64,000 nucleotides of DNA from Sphaeramia orbicularis (GCF_902148855.1 NC_043972.1:35595496-35659495), one strand, 5' to 3'; counted from the stretch's first letter, positions 17,479 to 29,886 are shown. Notes: generated from the sequence alone by a model not told the origin. Translations and numbers: made by a program.

Positions 17479-18078
17479 TTAACTTATTTCTTAATTTGAG
17501 TTGCCATGTTGTGGAAAAATCCTCCAATTATGACAAACAGCCTACTTACTGATACCTCTACTAGTGTTCAACCTATTACATCTACAAAGACTGAGGCAAA
17601 CAGACAATTTATTAACAATTTATTGGCATTTAATGTTGGTTTCTTGTGTTATTTCATATTGAAAACAACTGCAGGCCTGAAGTTCTGCTAGATACAACAT
17701 TTACATTATTCATTTCAAAATAACCTTAAAAAAACAATATCTAAATAGTAGCCAGTGTCATTACTCCATGTTGTTTTGTTGCTAGTGAGAAGTGCACACA
17801 AGTCTGGCCATAATTTGACCATTTATGTTCTCAAACACCATATATAAAATTAACCTTAAGTTGTGTATTTAAAAAAGGGATTTTTAAAGTAACAGAGGAA
17901 GTGATAAACATGTAACCAAATGTCCCGAGATATTTTTAAAGATAATTCAAGCAGCAAAATCATTGTACTAAAGAAAATGGAACACACATCATGTATATTA
18001 AACATGTTTTGAGCACATTTTGTTTTAATATTGTAGGCAAATTGTGGGACATCAGTCAGCATGAAACCTGATGTTTCT

Positions 18079-18092
18079 GCACTAGGGGGAGG
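18079..18092 (+). promoter_or_regulatory. CTCF-like motif
   Basis: The word GCACTAGGGGGAGG resembles the CTCF core, with an A where the core has C. It is on the plus strand, so it and the motif at 8976 (minus strand) point away from each other. Weak support. Confidence 0.22.
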
Positions 18093-18552
18093 TAGAGGAA
18101 CACGCCTCAGAACTGTACATAAGACAGTGGCTTTTATTTCTCTGTAAAGTGCCATAATAAAACACTATATTTTCCAGTTTAATTTGACAGACATTGAAGA
18201 ATAAAGAGTCCATTAGGATCATACAGAGAACCAGTCAGATGAGATTTTATAACATGTAACTGAGATGCCACTGGAAAAAAATGTGTTAAATACTTTGGCA
18301 AATTAAAATGTGATATAACCAAATAAAACCACAGATATACTGTAGGTTTAATTGGTAAACAATTACACCGAACATAAGAGAACATGAAACTATGTGGTAG
18401 TCACACAGGTTTCACTGAAGGGAAGGGCAGAGAAAATATGCCTCTGGCAAGTGGATATGGTTTTACACAATGTAGTTTTACCAGTTCATCAGGAAAAGTA
18501 TTCATGAAGTAAAAATATCATGTGATGGAAGCTGAAGAAAGGCAAGATGACT

Positions 18553-21500
18553 TCATTTCTGAGCGTCAGGAATTCCACACAGCTTCCTACAAAATTAAAA
18601 ACAAATAAATGTCAATAAACTGTGCAGAGATGTGGGAGGGTGGTGTTTTAACTATACAATATAGCACACTAAATACCACATAAAACAATAAAACACAAAA
18701 ATACTGTGTGTTTCTGACCTTTAACGTCATGTTTAACTATAAGTTCTCTTTCAAAAATGCACATATTCAGTCCTGTGCTTCTACATGTTCATTTTTACAA
18801 AATCATTATGCAGTGTTTCTTTTTCAAGTGTATACATTTATTGCCATGCCATTAGCACTTATCTTTCACTTTGTTTATCTTGTACTGCCTCATTGGGTGT
18901 ACATTCAATCGCTACCCATGCATTAATGATGTGCTGTACTTCTCTGTTTCCAATCATTTTAATGCACTCAGGTATAACAGGGTTCCTACAGGTTTCTACA
19001 GGTTAAATTTAAGACTTTTTAAGACCATTTTAAGACTACTTAGAACAGAATTTAATGCCCATTTCACAGCCATACAGGCAAAAATTTGCGACTTCTCAAA
19101 TTTAGGAAAATGCATTTATTTACTCCAGTGCATTGATTCCCACTGTTCAGAGTCAATTCTCACTGGGGGCTGCAAAGTTAGCAATAATTGGTTCTTTATT
19201 TCAATATAAATTGCCAGGTTGGAACTGGTGGAACTGAGTCGACTAACGTTACTTTCTTTGCAGTTTACACATTTAACAGACACATCTAAACACAATACAG
19301 CCAACAAGTTGATGGCAACATAATTTAAGACCTACCATATTAAATTTAATACCCTTTAAAGACTTTTTAAATAGTGTTGAATGCAGATTTGCAAATTCAG
19401 ACTTTTAAAACTTTTTAAGAGCCCACAAGAACTCTGTATGAGTTCTGTTGAGCAGAAACTATAAAAAAAAATGTACAGGAAATTACTGCAATCACTGCAC
19501 TGAATAGGCTATTGTATACATTTTTGGGACTACAGTTCTCAGTTTGTGTCGAATTTTCTTATCACATCAAAGCATCCATTGGGTTTATCTGTACATGAAG
19601 AGGAAGAAGCAGATGCATGCAGAATACATGGCATTTGCATCACTCTGTGCAACAGTGTAAATATGCAAGTGTAATAAATACCTTTTTCCTTGTTCAAACA
19701 GTTCCAAAAATACAACAAGGTCTGATATGCAAATAAACAACAGCTGTTTTTTTGTACTGCTTTGACTGATATTCCACTCCATGTGTACTGTACATGATAT
19801 CTTACCGTGCCTCTGCGTTGGATGTATCTGCAAAGGCACAAATAGCCTTGTCACGATTCAAAATCTGTTCTTTCAAATTCTGAATGTCCTCCTGGGCCTT
19901 CCCTTTAGCCTCTTCATGATCAGCTAAGGACAGAGTGCAACAGGAAAAAAAATATGACTACTACACTGAAAGTATGGAAGAGAATTTCCAAATTAAAAGA
20001 CAGCTGATTGATTTTAGATGAAAATGAATGACTGCTTTAATTGCAATTTTAAGCCAAGATTTCAACACATACAAAACTAAATGAAGAGTAACAAAAGAGT
20101 AGGCTGTCTGAAAGGATATGTGATGACACTGCAGGTTTATGGGAGGAGGTATTTTGGTACCTGAGAGTCCTGTACACTTTGTAAAACACTAACACAGTGG
20201 TTCACAACCTTTTTTAGCTCATGACCCCATTTTAACATCATAAATTTCTGGTGACCCCAGACATTCAAAATATTTTTTTTTGCTAAAAGGATTTTTTTTT
20301 TGATCATGTAATAGTTTGCTATACTATGTTGCAAATAAACGTTAATTTTAGATGACATTTAGTCTATATAATATATATTATTATGGATACAGGCAGTAAA
20401 GCCAGGTGTAGATTACTGCACAAAGGGTGAATTTTATTTCCCTTGGTCAGGATATGTACAGTCAGTCCAGCTTGGATTTACAAGGCTGACGATTAATACT
20501 GAACAAACAATAACTCAAACTATGAATTATGGAAGAGCTGCAGCATCTGAAACCGACCACAATGAACATTTGACAGATAAACAGTACCACAGTCCTTCAG
20601 TTTCAGCTTCACAGTTTGTCTGTTATGGATTGTGATTGTCAACTCACCATATATTTTTTATTTGTAAGTTTTTATTTTTATCAATTACTAGACATTTCAG
20701 GTGACCCCATTTGAATTTTAGGTGACCCCACGTGGGGTCCCGACCCCAAGGTTGAAAAACACTGCACTAACATGTGCCTACTTTATCAATCAGATCAAAA
20801 CAAAGTCTGACTGAAGTGACTAGACAGTAGTCTCTCATTTACACGTCTAGGTCTGATTAAAATGAGTGAATATTTGACTAAAACACTGTAGGCAGGTAAC
20901 TTCCTGCTGTGCTGTGAGAAATGTAAATGAAAGCCTCCTTTACCTTTGTATTTGGCGATTGACTCTGTAATTTCTGTCTTCTTTTTGTCTGCCTCTTCCT
21001 GTGAATTAAGGCAGGATGATGCACAAGGACAAAGACAGGAGATTTCAGTTACAAAACACAAACAATGAAAGACAGACACATGTTCTTCTGTGAGCTGAGA
21101 CAGGATGGTGCACCAAAGCACAGACAGGACAGTTTCATACACACACCTTATATGTGAGTACTGACAGGTTTAGCTCATACAGTGTGTGTGAGCTGATACA
21201 CGCTCACAGAGAAGTGATACTAGCTGTGATTCATGTTCGGATTTTAGGGCAACAAATACTGTGTGTACGTGCGTCTCTTGCCTTTTCCTTGTTGCACGTC
21301 TGCAGACTGGCCTCAAACTCCTGCGTCGCTTTTTCAACCTCTTCCTTCTTCTTCTTCATGTCGTCTATGTTTTTGTTCACGCCATTCAGCTGATTTTTCA
21401 CAGTCTGAATTTTGCTTTTCACCTCGAGGATGGCTTGCTCTTTCTTCGTGATCTCCACTGACGTCTCCATCATGTGCGTCCTCAGCCCGTGCAGGTACAA

Positions 21501-21578
21501 CTCCTGACGGAAAGCCTGGAAGGCCAGAACACCCATTACACCCACGCTCACGACGACGGAGAAAATCGCCAGCTTCAT
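18553..21578 (-). CDS. membrane-anchored coiled-coil protein, gene A of a divergent pair
   Basis: Four exons: 21282-21578, 20944-20998, 19806-19923, 18553-18586. They join in phase to 504 bases, 167 residues. The start is the ATG at 21578; the frame runs further up but without another ATG. Residues 1-22 ([20 protein letters not shown]) form a signal peptide or signal anchor. From about residue 40 there is a heptad-rich, Lys/Glu-rich helix with a CNKEK end to exon 1. Exon 3 has [16 protein letters not shown] and exon 4 ends [11 protein letters not shown]. Intron 1 begins GC (AAG|GCAAGA), a legal minor donor; the other introns are GT-AG. Gene B at 24111 has the same exon phases and matching Cys positions (CxGNK, AVCKF, TLC), so they are paralogues. 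I do not recognise a named family; fish genomes hold several such uncharacterised genes. It may act in the secretory path or on the cell surface. Confidence 0.8.
18978..19436. mobile_element. ACAGGT-family non-autonomous element
   Basis: The left end is CAGGGTTCCTACAGG and the right end is the inverse of CAGAGTTCTTGTGGGCTC. The interior is rich in TTTAAGACTTTTTAAGACC-like words. It lies in the last intron of coiled-coil gene A (18587-19805). No clear target duplication was found. It has no coding frame. Confidence 0.55.
20195..20764. mobile_element. hAT-like MITE with 8-bp target duplication CACTAACA
   Basis: The ends are CAGTGGTTCACAACCTTTTT and the inverse of CAGTGTTTTTCAACCTTGGG, and GTGACCCC words repeat near both ends. 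Identical CACTAACA copies flank it at 20187-20194 and 20765-20772. It lies in intron 2 of coiled-coil gene A, between its second and third coding exons. Confidence 0.85.
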
Positions 21579-22189
21579 GGTGGTCCAGAGGTAGATCAAG
21601 GCTGAGTCGACGGCTCCTGACTAGTAAAAGCTTTTCCTGTGCTTCATTCCCTGCTCTGTGTCGTCAGTCGCGCACCTGTCCTCGTGCCGTGCCCTCTCAT
21701 CTGCAGATCCTGTTTTGTTACCTGCCCTACTTGTCCAACCAGCTGGGCGTGCCACTTCACTGTTCATCTATTTCCTCCTTGTTGGTACACACACACTGGC
21801 TCATCTACTTAATTAACATCATTCCCCCCTTATATTCACTTTCTATTCTTATTCTATAGATTTCTGCTGACACTTGTTCCACACTTGATCATCACTTTTT
21901 TTTTTTTTTTTTTGTGAAATTTATTTGGTTTTACAAAACAGAGAAGTGATACTAGTTATGATTCATGATTTTAGGGAAGGGAGGTAGTATAAAATTCATT
22001 TATACTACTTCTCATCAAATCCTCTCATGTTTTGGCTGTGCAAAAACCTCAGCAGAAATCTTGCTGAAATACACAAGGTCTTAAATTGCAAATGTGTACA
22101 AAACAGTTTAGAGAAATCAAAGTATCATTAGTAAGGACTGGTGCCACATGTATGTTTAAATATAAGTATGCATGAATGATTGTTATTGT

Positions 22190-22254
22190 ATGCATGTGGG
22201 AAATCTGCAAATAAATTGCTCATTTGGGATAAATAAAGTTGTTTGAACTGAACT
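22190..22254 (+). mobile_element. LINE 3' tail
   Basis: The word TTGGGATAAATAAAGTTG followed by a short GAACT repeat is the usual 3' end of a fish Rex/L2-type LINE. Only the tail is present. Confidence 0.4.
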
Positions 22255-22900
22255 GAGGAATGAATGTTTTATTTCAGACATTAAAAAAAACACAACAGAT
22301 ACACCAACAAAAGTAAATACCTGAAGCAAATTATAACCAGAATAACAAACAAGACAAAAGAAGAAATTTATACTGTTATACAGAGGAGATACATGTGTAA
22401 TCTACATCCAAAAAGCAGTAATGAAGTAAACGCCTATCTAATCCCACCCCTTTTTTCATGTGCTACAATGTTTCAGAATCCTGACATTAAACCAGTCGAC
22501 CACTAATATAGTCAGTTAGAGCTCCAGCAAACCAAGAGAAAACAACAATATTATTGTTAGTTTTTCCCCTCAAACTCAAAGAATAAACGAAGAAACTTAC
22601 TGTAATTCAAGCATCTATCTTATCAGAATCTTCTCTTTATAGCTCTGTGTAAACTGAATTATATTTGGGCATTGTTTCAACCCCCCATTCATCTCGTTCC
22701 ATAATTCACTCCATGAATAGAAACAAAAGCTTTTCCCAGTTGTGCACATTATATTTCCCCTTTAAATTATGATTTCCTTCCCTATTAATTAATATTTTTT
22801 TAAACATTCTTTGACACAAATGACTATATGTTTTAGAAATTAAATAAAATGAGAAGGTAACATATGTGAAAGCCTTAGTGCCTTATATTCATCATAGTTT
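22255..22900 (-). mobile_element. LINE 3' region, opposite strand
   Basis: Read on the minus strand, it has AAAGGGGTGGGATTAGAT, then a CTTTTTGGATGT region, and ends in GAAATAAAACATTCATTCC. This is the layout of a fish LINE 3' untranslated end. No reverse-transcriptase block remains. It fills part of the space between the two divergent coiled-coil genes. Confidence 0.4.
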
Positions 22901-22944
22901 AAATGATGTTTGAGTTTTCCTTCACATGTTTCCACCAGCCTTCA

Positions 22945-22968
22945 AAGAAAGAAAGAAAGAAAGAAAGT
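22945..22968. repeat. (GAAA)n microsatellite
   Basis: Six perfect GAAA units. The open frame that crosses it has no other support as a gene. Confidence 0.9.
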
Positions 22969-23554
22969 GCATATATTCTGCCCATGTCACGAGAGGAAAC
23001 TCAACAGTTTTTCTAGAGGGGGGAGTGGAAAGCAAAAGAAAGACGAGCAGACGCAATATGAGAGTATAAGTATGAGAATCAGCAGAAAGAGTAGTTCTGA
23101 GAGAAAGATGAACCAATGGAGAACCATGACCTCCATGGAGAACCACATGTGGAACCCTTATAATGATGATGACTACAATGAGCCCATACAGGAAAGGCTG
23201 ACTAAAGCTTTTCTGACCTTCTGACCTCTGTTTAATAAGGCCCTCCAAAAGTGAGTAAAATCTAAGCACACTTTAACCCTGATCAGTGGCCACTTTAAAT
23301 CAGGATGTTTTGCTTTATTTGAGTTCTTTGTTTTGGAGATTTTATTGTGGCGTGTTGACACTAAGACGCTGCTGTGTGTGTATGTGTGTGGAGTGGTAAA
23401 GGTTTTTAATTGGGTGTTTGATATTGTTTGCATGTACAGTATTATGTCTTGTTTGAGATGTGATGTTTGTAGATAACTATTTAAACACTAGATATTTACT
23501 GTCACATCTGATGTTGATGTATGTAGGCTCTATTATTTGTACACTGTGTTGTAT

Positions 23555-23609
23555 AATTTAATTTAATTTAATTTAATTTAATTTAATTTAATTTTATTTT
23601 ATTTTATTA
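23555..23609. repeat. (AATTT)n / (ATTTT)n microsatellite
   Basis: About nine AATTT units run into a few ATTTT units. It lies upstream of coiled-coil gene B. Confidence 0.9.
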
Positions 23610-23917
23610 TTTGACCAAACAGCACACAGGTTTGTTAATCTTGGAATGTCACCCACATTTCCTTGTCTGTCAGCCCTTCTAAACAAGAATTAAACTCACA
23701 GTACCCCTTATCTACTGACATATTATCTATTGCCAACCTACTTGCTGTCATGTTCGCCTTGTTCAGGTGTGATCAGGGTTGGACAGCTGTCTGTAGGGCC
23801 AATAATGTGTGAGCTTCTCCAAGTCAGGAAGAGGGCGTGTTTCTGATGTTGGTCCTGGTAGACAGCGGGAAATGACACGCACCGAGCGTGATATTTCGTG
23901 TGACCCGACAGGACAGG

Positions 23918-23924
23918 TGAGTCA
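23918..23924 (+). promoter_or_regulatory. AP-1-like site upstream of coiled-coil gene B
   Basis: A TGAGTCA word with a second GTCA half-site directly after lies 187 bases upstream of the start codon at 24111, inside a locally GC-richer patch. A role in transcription is inference only. Confidence 0.3.
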
Positions 23925-24110
23925 GTCACCTAGGTGAACTAGTTTTTTTTTAACCTCCTCAAACTGGGTCTGTGCAGAGAACAGCTTTGCCTGGTGGAAC
24001 CCCACATGCGGTGAAGTGAAGCTGCGTCGTGAAGCAAAAAGCAGCTCCAGTTTATTCCCCTGAAGGACACAGAGCAGGCAGAAGACAGGACAGGACAACA
24101 CCTGGAGGAC

Positions 24111-25472
24111 ATGAAGCTGCAGCTGACTTTACTTTTTGCCATAGTGGCCTCTGTCATCATAGTGGGGTTCATGAAAATCCGGCAGAAGGAGCAGAACAAA
24201 CACGAGAAACGGAGCAAATTTGACGACATTAAGCTGCGGGTGACTGAGGATTTACTAGAGGAGTATCTGAAAGACAAAGAAGAGACACAAGACCTGCTGG
24301 AAAAGAACAAGGGGGAGCTAACTCAGCTGGGCAACTCACTGAACTCACTGAAAGCTGGATCAGACTCGAAGAAAGGAGAAGTGGACACCTGTAAGGGAAA
24401 TAAGGTGGGGAAAGATTGAAAAGTATCTCCTAATGTTGTAACTTCAACAGCTCATGTCTCTGTGTGGCTCCATTTTCAATAAGGCAAAGAACCACTACCG
24501 GTCCGTCCAGCTCAGGAAGTGTCAGTCTGACAGCTTCATAAATAGCACACACTAACCAAAGCTGCAGAAATGTAACTCTGCATATTTTAGTCACTTGTTG
24601 TCACAGTGTGGTCTTGTTTGTAGTTTGTGCAGACATGATCACAGTTACAATGGAGTTTCAATTTGCTGCCAAAAATAAAGATGACATTTATACAGTTTGG
24701 ACAAACTGAAGTCACTATATTAAAGTATGGGTTTGCTTTGCTGAAATGATCTTTTTGTGCGCAGAAAACTATAAATGATGAACTGGCAGCAGCACAAAGT
24801 GAATTCAATAATGTCAAAGGTGAGTAGAAGAGAGGACAGCAATTATACGCTCTTAGAAAGACCATATACCATTTCAGATGTATTTTTGATTCATTAAAGA
24901 ATTGCAGTTCAAGTGATATTCTCAACCATGCTCCTTTTTTTCATGTGCCAGCTGAAGCTGAAAAGGCCAAAAGTGGATGGGAAGGAGAAAAGGCATCTCT
25001 AAAACAGACACTAGACAAAGAAAGTGCAGTGTGCAAGTTCTTAAAACCAGGATCAAAAGTAGATAAGTACGTTTACCTGACAACTAACTTTGGATTTACT
25101 TTAATTACTTAAATTCTCCATCATGATTATTGATATAATTTTTGTTCTGTTTTCATACATTTCCCTTTAATGGTGTCTTAAAGAACACTGTGCAAAGATG
25201 CTCCTAAAGTAGAAGAGGCAAAACCAGAGGAGGCAAAACCAGAGGCCCCGAAACCAGAGGAGGCAAAACCAGAGGCCCCGAAACAAGAGGAGGCAAAACC
25301 AGAGGCCCCGAAACCAGAGGAGGCAAAACCAGAGGCCCCGAAACCAGAGGAGGCAAAACCAGAGGCCCCGAAACAAGAGGAGGCAAAACCAGAAGCCCCG
25401 AAACCAGAGGAGGCAAACGCAGAGGCCCCGAAACCAGAGGAGCCCAAGCCTGAGGCCCCTAAGAATAGATAG
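24111..25472 (+). CDS. membrane-anchored coiled-coil protein with E/A/K/P repeat tail, gene B
   Basis: Four exons: 24111-24404, 24765-24819, 24952-25066, 25184-25472. They join in phase to 753 bases, 250 residues; all introns are GT-AG. Residues 1-20 ([20 protein letters not shown]) are a signal anchor or signal peptide. Residues about 22-150 are a charged, heptad-rich helix. Exon 1 ends CKGNK, exon 2 is [11 protein letters not shown]..., exon 3 has [10 protein letters not shown] and exon 4 opens TLCKDAPK; each aligns with the matching exon of gene A on the other strand. The last exon then adds about 85 residues made of eight 10-residue units ([10 protein letters not shown] type) before the stop at 25472, a tail that gene A lacks. 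An extended, flexible tail on the far side of the membrane is likely. The family has no name I can defend. AATAAA words from 25685 could end the mRNA. Confidence 0.82.
25228..25466 (+). repeat. coding minisatellite, 30-bp unit x 8
   Basis: Eight tandem copies of a 30-base unit encode [10 protein letters not shown] and near variants. The final residue of successive units is P, Q, P, P, Q, P, P, N, so the first six look like two copies of a three-unit (90-base) block. Units 7 and 8 are more diverged. Long frames on the other strand are shadows of this repeat. Confidence 0.93.
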
Positions 25473-25684
25473 GTATTACAGTACAACATGTATTTTTCCA
25501 ATCTATGACCAACTGACTGTTTCAGAACATAGTTTGATACTTTCCACCCAGAATTCAGTGCAGTGCCTTAAAGAGACAACTAACACTAACTTCCAAGGAC
25601 GACATACATATATCAAGTAAAAGTTATTTCTCTACAAAGCAAATGTAAATTGTAGGTCTTGTTGTGAAATGGTTTGTATTATAA

Positions 25685-25697
25685 AATAAAAAATAAA
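25685..25697 (+). terminator. poly(A) signals for coiled-coil gene B
   Basis: Two overlapping AATAAA words lie about 215 bases after the stop codon. They are the first good signals downstream on the plus strand. Confidence 0.4.
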
Positions 25698-25699
25698 AG

Positions 25700-27437
25700 G
25701 TATTGTGGAAAATGATCCTTTATAGTCATTACCAGTGTAAATCAGGTAATCCCAGGGTGCAGTGCATCTGAGCACCCCCTCCTGGGAGTTTGGAAATAAT
25801 TTTGTAATGTTCAAGCAGTTTCATTTGTTACAAATGTCCATTGTATATTTCTGACCTGAGTATCAACTTTCCGGGTATGAATAGTTCTTTATTCTTTGTA
25901 GATAAAAAGAAATATTACTCTAATATAATATTTACTAGATTTTTCCCACTATTTGAAACATATCTGCCATTATTTTGTTTGTGGTTTAAAAATTAATGAA
26001 GACTTGATTCTTTAAAAAATAATAATTAAACCAGGCTTTTTTTGTTTTTTACACATTAACAGCAAAACAGCAGTGATCATGCATCTTTGAGAAAACAATA
26101 TAATACATGCTATAGTTTCAATGTTGAAATTATTGTGCATATTTAAGTTGCCTCATATTTGGTGGCATAACTGTCCATAACTAGATGGAGTTGTATTTAC
26201 TGGAGTATTTCTTCAGTTTTTGGCACTTAATTTGAGCTTTACATCTTTGTATAGCTTTTGTAAGGATTCAACCACCGACACATTCAATGATTATTCAATA
26301 GAATAATATAATTACAGTGATTCATCCTACAACCAGCTTAATGATCATCTGTTAGATAAGATAACATATACTCATTATATACTTTTAATCCTTTTAATTC
26401 TATATTTTTGAATAAGGTTATTGATATATACATTTTTGTTCTATTTTATGATCTTATGTTTTAATCGCTTCTCATTCTGTTTTAGTTTTTATTGACATTT
26501 TCACTTTCTCACATCTCAGTCTTGTTTACATCAACCGTTATGCATTTTATATGTCTTTGTCTGTCTAGCATTTGTTTGGCCTTGCTGTTTTGCACTTCCT
26601 GTTACAGTGCTGTCTTAGTTTACTGTTTAAACTCTGTCAATCATCTTTGCAAACATTTGTCTTTATTGAAGGTGCTGTATAAATAAAGATGATGAATATG
26701 AGAGTGGTATGATGAGGATGATGGTATTAGTATTATATTATTACATGTACAATCACACACCAATAATGAAATAAAGAATAAGTTATATTACTATTATTGG
26801 TGTAATCATCTGAAACATTTGAAAATACTGGTATAACCTGAAGTTATTTGCTTATCAGTCATCCTGTATACTTATAGTAATCCCAAGGGTCTCCTCTATT
26901 TCCCGTGAATTCAACAGTAATCTTGGTGTCCCCCTGAGGAACTGGTGATAAGAAATGTCTCTGCTTATTGTCCCTCCCAGCAGTGAAATGAAGTGCCAGA
27001 ATGTCATTTGCAGGGCACTGTACACAACAGCCAGGGTGTGGAGTTTAACAGGTGCGTGGTTGTGAAATGCCCACTATCCTGCATCCTGGTTGTGCAGGTA
27101 ATGACTGACTTCTATAAACTGTGTGTAGTTGAGTAGTTTTATTTAAACAGTGAACATGTCTGCACCAGGGCCTCAGAGCAGCCTGTTTTTGACCTGCTCT
27201 ATTATGTGTTGTCATTGATTTGACTGCATGTAAATAGGGAAGAAAGTCATGCAAAAACAACTCTGAACCAGGAAGAGATGAGGAAAAAGACTAAAGGTGA
27301 AACTCACCGCTAACATGTATTTATCTACTCTTTTAGCCTCGTTAGGTCACTCCTTTACTTCAAACACTGAAAACCCAGTAGTTATTGAATAATCATTGTT
27401 AACCTTGTCTGGCTCTCTTTCTTAGTGACCCTGCCTT

Positions 27438-27440
<3 letters not shown>
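25700..27440. other. intergenic, no gene recognised
   Basis: AT-rich sequence. Around 26640-26700, AAGGTGCTGTATAAATAAAG followed by GATGATGAATATG resembles a LINE 3' end on the plus strand. Nothing else could be supported. Confidence 0.4.

Positions 27441-27523
<83 letters not shown>
27441..27523. repeat. (GT)n microsatellite, about 41 units
   Basis: An uninterrupted GT run of about 83 bases, followed by a short purine (GAAAGAGA) stretch. The frames through it are artefacts. Long perfect GT runs can adopt left-handed (Z) DNA and vary in length. Confidence 0.95.
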
Positions 27524-27525
<2 letters not shown>

Positions 27526-27529
27526 TGAA

Positions 27530-29660
27530 AGCGAAAGAGAGAAAGAGAGAGAGAGCAAACAGACAACCTACAACCTTTTGTCTGTCATTTCCTATAAACT
27601 TCACTCTGTTGTCGTCATGGAGCTCTGATTCCACCAAACCCGAGGCGTCACCATTTCTGTTAGAGTGGGTTTAATAAAATATTTGATTTACTTCTGATCA
27701 TCTTGAAATCCACTCGTGTACATTAATTACATTTTATTTCAAAGTTTTTGTTTCTTTTCTTGAGTTGAAGAACATGTGAGTTTCCCCTGTGGATAAATTA
27801 AGTTCATCTGAAACTGGATCCTTTGATCAATTGAAGTCATTTGCATTATAGTGATACACATTTGTACTGATAAAAGCCAGTATTTAACTAAAATCTGGAA
27901 TAACTATATGGTAAGTAAAGTGTTATCTTCAGTAATACCTTTTTTTCTTGGATTCCCCCCCTTTGAAAGTAAATGGCTTAACTGCAATGTGATTTTTATT
28001 CAGATGTCTTTAATGCCACTTTTTCCAGATACTAGGATCACCGAACAGTTAAGAATAGAAAGAAAACATGAGAAATCTTAACTAGGACTATAAAAAGGCT
28101 TCTGCTAAAAGAATATATTATAATGCCTCATGCTGTCATTTCCTCATACTGCCCTCCATCTGTTGGACTGTCCGGATTAAAATACTCCCCCAGGCTCACA
28201 ATTAGGCAATCAGAGGCCTATCATTCCGCTCCAATAGGCTCACAAGGTCAGCTTCATCCAGGGAGAGGATACAGCAACGGCAGGAGGACAGTCACAGTGT
28301 CTGTTGTCATAGATGAGGCCTGTTATCCATGAAATCTAAGGAGATATTTAAAACAATATGTTCATCATCTGTCAGCAATCACAATTTATGTTTATAAATG
28401 TAACTGCTGCATAATATTCTGGAACAATCCAGCCTAAAATGGTTTAATAAATAATACATGTTCATTCTGCGCTGAAATCTTGACTCTTCCACAGGTGAGA
28501 GTGGTACAAGCCTCATATGTTGTGTTATAGATGAAGTTCACACATGTTTGGATCCCACATTAACCCTGACAGATGGAGCAGTCATATCATTAACACTTCC
28601 CTACTAGAGGTCATCCTGACAGCCAGAGGTCACCTTGACTGTACCGCCTGAAACAATACATGATCTTATAAGAGTCAAATAGACAGTCCTGATCCATACC
28701 TATATATATGATTTAGATAAAATGATATGTACCATCAAATGTCAAAGGTTACCCTTCCATAATATGTTATATGCTTATTTCTCAGAGGATACTGTTCATG
28801 CTTATAGAGTAAAAGCAAAACAAACCCTGTGTTTTACCAGAATTACCATGGAAAACTTGTTCTTTTTTCAACCTCTAAAAGATTTTAGTATTAGACAGAG
28901 AGAATCTATAAACTGCACCAATTATAAATATATTTAGAAATCCCAAATTTAATAATAGAATTATATAGTAAAAGCTAAACATATTCTAAGAAATACTTAA
29001 ATGTGGGGAGTGTAGCCGACACATGCAAATATTCATGGTCAGCAGGTTATAGTGGAACACTTGTATTCAAAAAAGCATACAAACTGCATATTTAATGTGA
29101 ATCTTCTTGTATCCTCCTCATATAGTTGTACTGAGATCTAAGGTATGCTTCTTTCCTTAGTTCAGTTATTAAAACCCTTCTTGTGTTGCAAGTTAGCCCC
29201 TGTGACAAACACTATGATATTTACGTTGGATTTAATTATGTACAATATATCTGTCATTACCAAATAAACCGTACACAACACATAATTGTAATAAAAATCA
29301 TATAGTCACCCATATGCTCTGCATTGTTGTCAAAAATGTGAATTTTATTGTTAATACAGACTGTATTTGAGAAGGAAATATTAAAACCAGAATACAAGTT
29401 GTGCTTCAGTGAAGTGACCGTCATATATTCATGTTTGTCCTCCCTACAGGCAATAACTGAAAGTTATTTGACTGTGTATCCACGCTCATACGTGTGTGGG
29501 TGTTCGGGGGCTCACAGTAGGATGAACATCACATGTATTGATCAGGCTAATGTGGGGAGGAAAGGCTTCAGGCCACAACAGCTAATCAATATACCACTAA
29601 TTACATGTGGTGTTGAATGTGTGTGTGATTGAGAGGGTGAGTGTAAGAGGTCCCCCCAAA
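27530..29660. other. intergenic, no gene recognised
   Basis: No exon, RNA gene or transposon end could be supported here. Short open frames have neither start context nor splice sites. Confidence 0.4.
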
Positions 29661-29672
29661 CTCACAGGGTTG

Positions 29673-29886
29673 TATATATAAATGCTGTCCCATGCAGGAG
29701 TTGCTCACTTATTCTGGCAGATCACAGCTCACACACTTGTGACTGACACTCATGATTCAGGTCACTTTCCACCTTCTCTACTATCCGACATATCACATCC
29801 AAATCACACAGCACAGCTCCAGATATTTAATTTGTTGTCACCAGGATCACCAATGCCAGAACGCTGTGTACAGACAACAGAGGCGG
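29673..29886 (+). other. candidate TATA promoter and first exon of an unidentified transcript
   Basis: A strong TATATATAAAT box at 29673-29683 is followed by about 180 bases that end at a consensus donor, GGCGG|GTAAGT, at 29886. A small frame from the ATG at 29853 (MPERCVQTTEA) would cross the donor in phase 1. A pyrimidine-rich acceptor at 30272 (GCCACAG) could be the partner; the joined frame then stops after eight more residues. This could be a non-coding RNA, a gene whose coding exons I did not recognise, or chance. Confidence 0.28.

Noticed and set aside
21579-21599. Upstream start for coiled-coil gene A giving MIYLWTT
   Set aside because: The first codon is TTG; the ATG at 21578 gives MKL, matching the paralogue.
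22910-23269. Frames of 104 and 115 residues on opposite strands
   Set aside because: They overlap each other and a GAAA repeat, with no start context or exon structure.
25167-25501. Long open frames on the minus strand (GASGFASS and LWFCLLWF repeats)
   Set aside because: They are shadows of the coding minisatellite of gene B and have no splice or promoter support.
27422-27637. Frames of repeated Thr-His or Cys-Val
   Set aside because: They are translations of the GT microsatellite.
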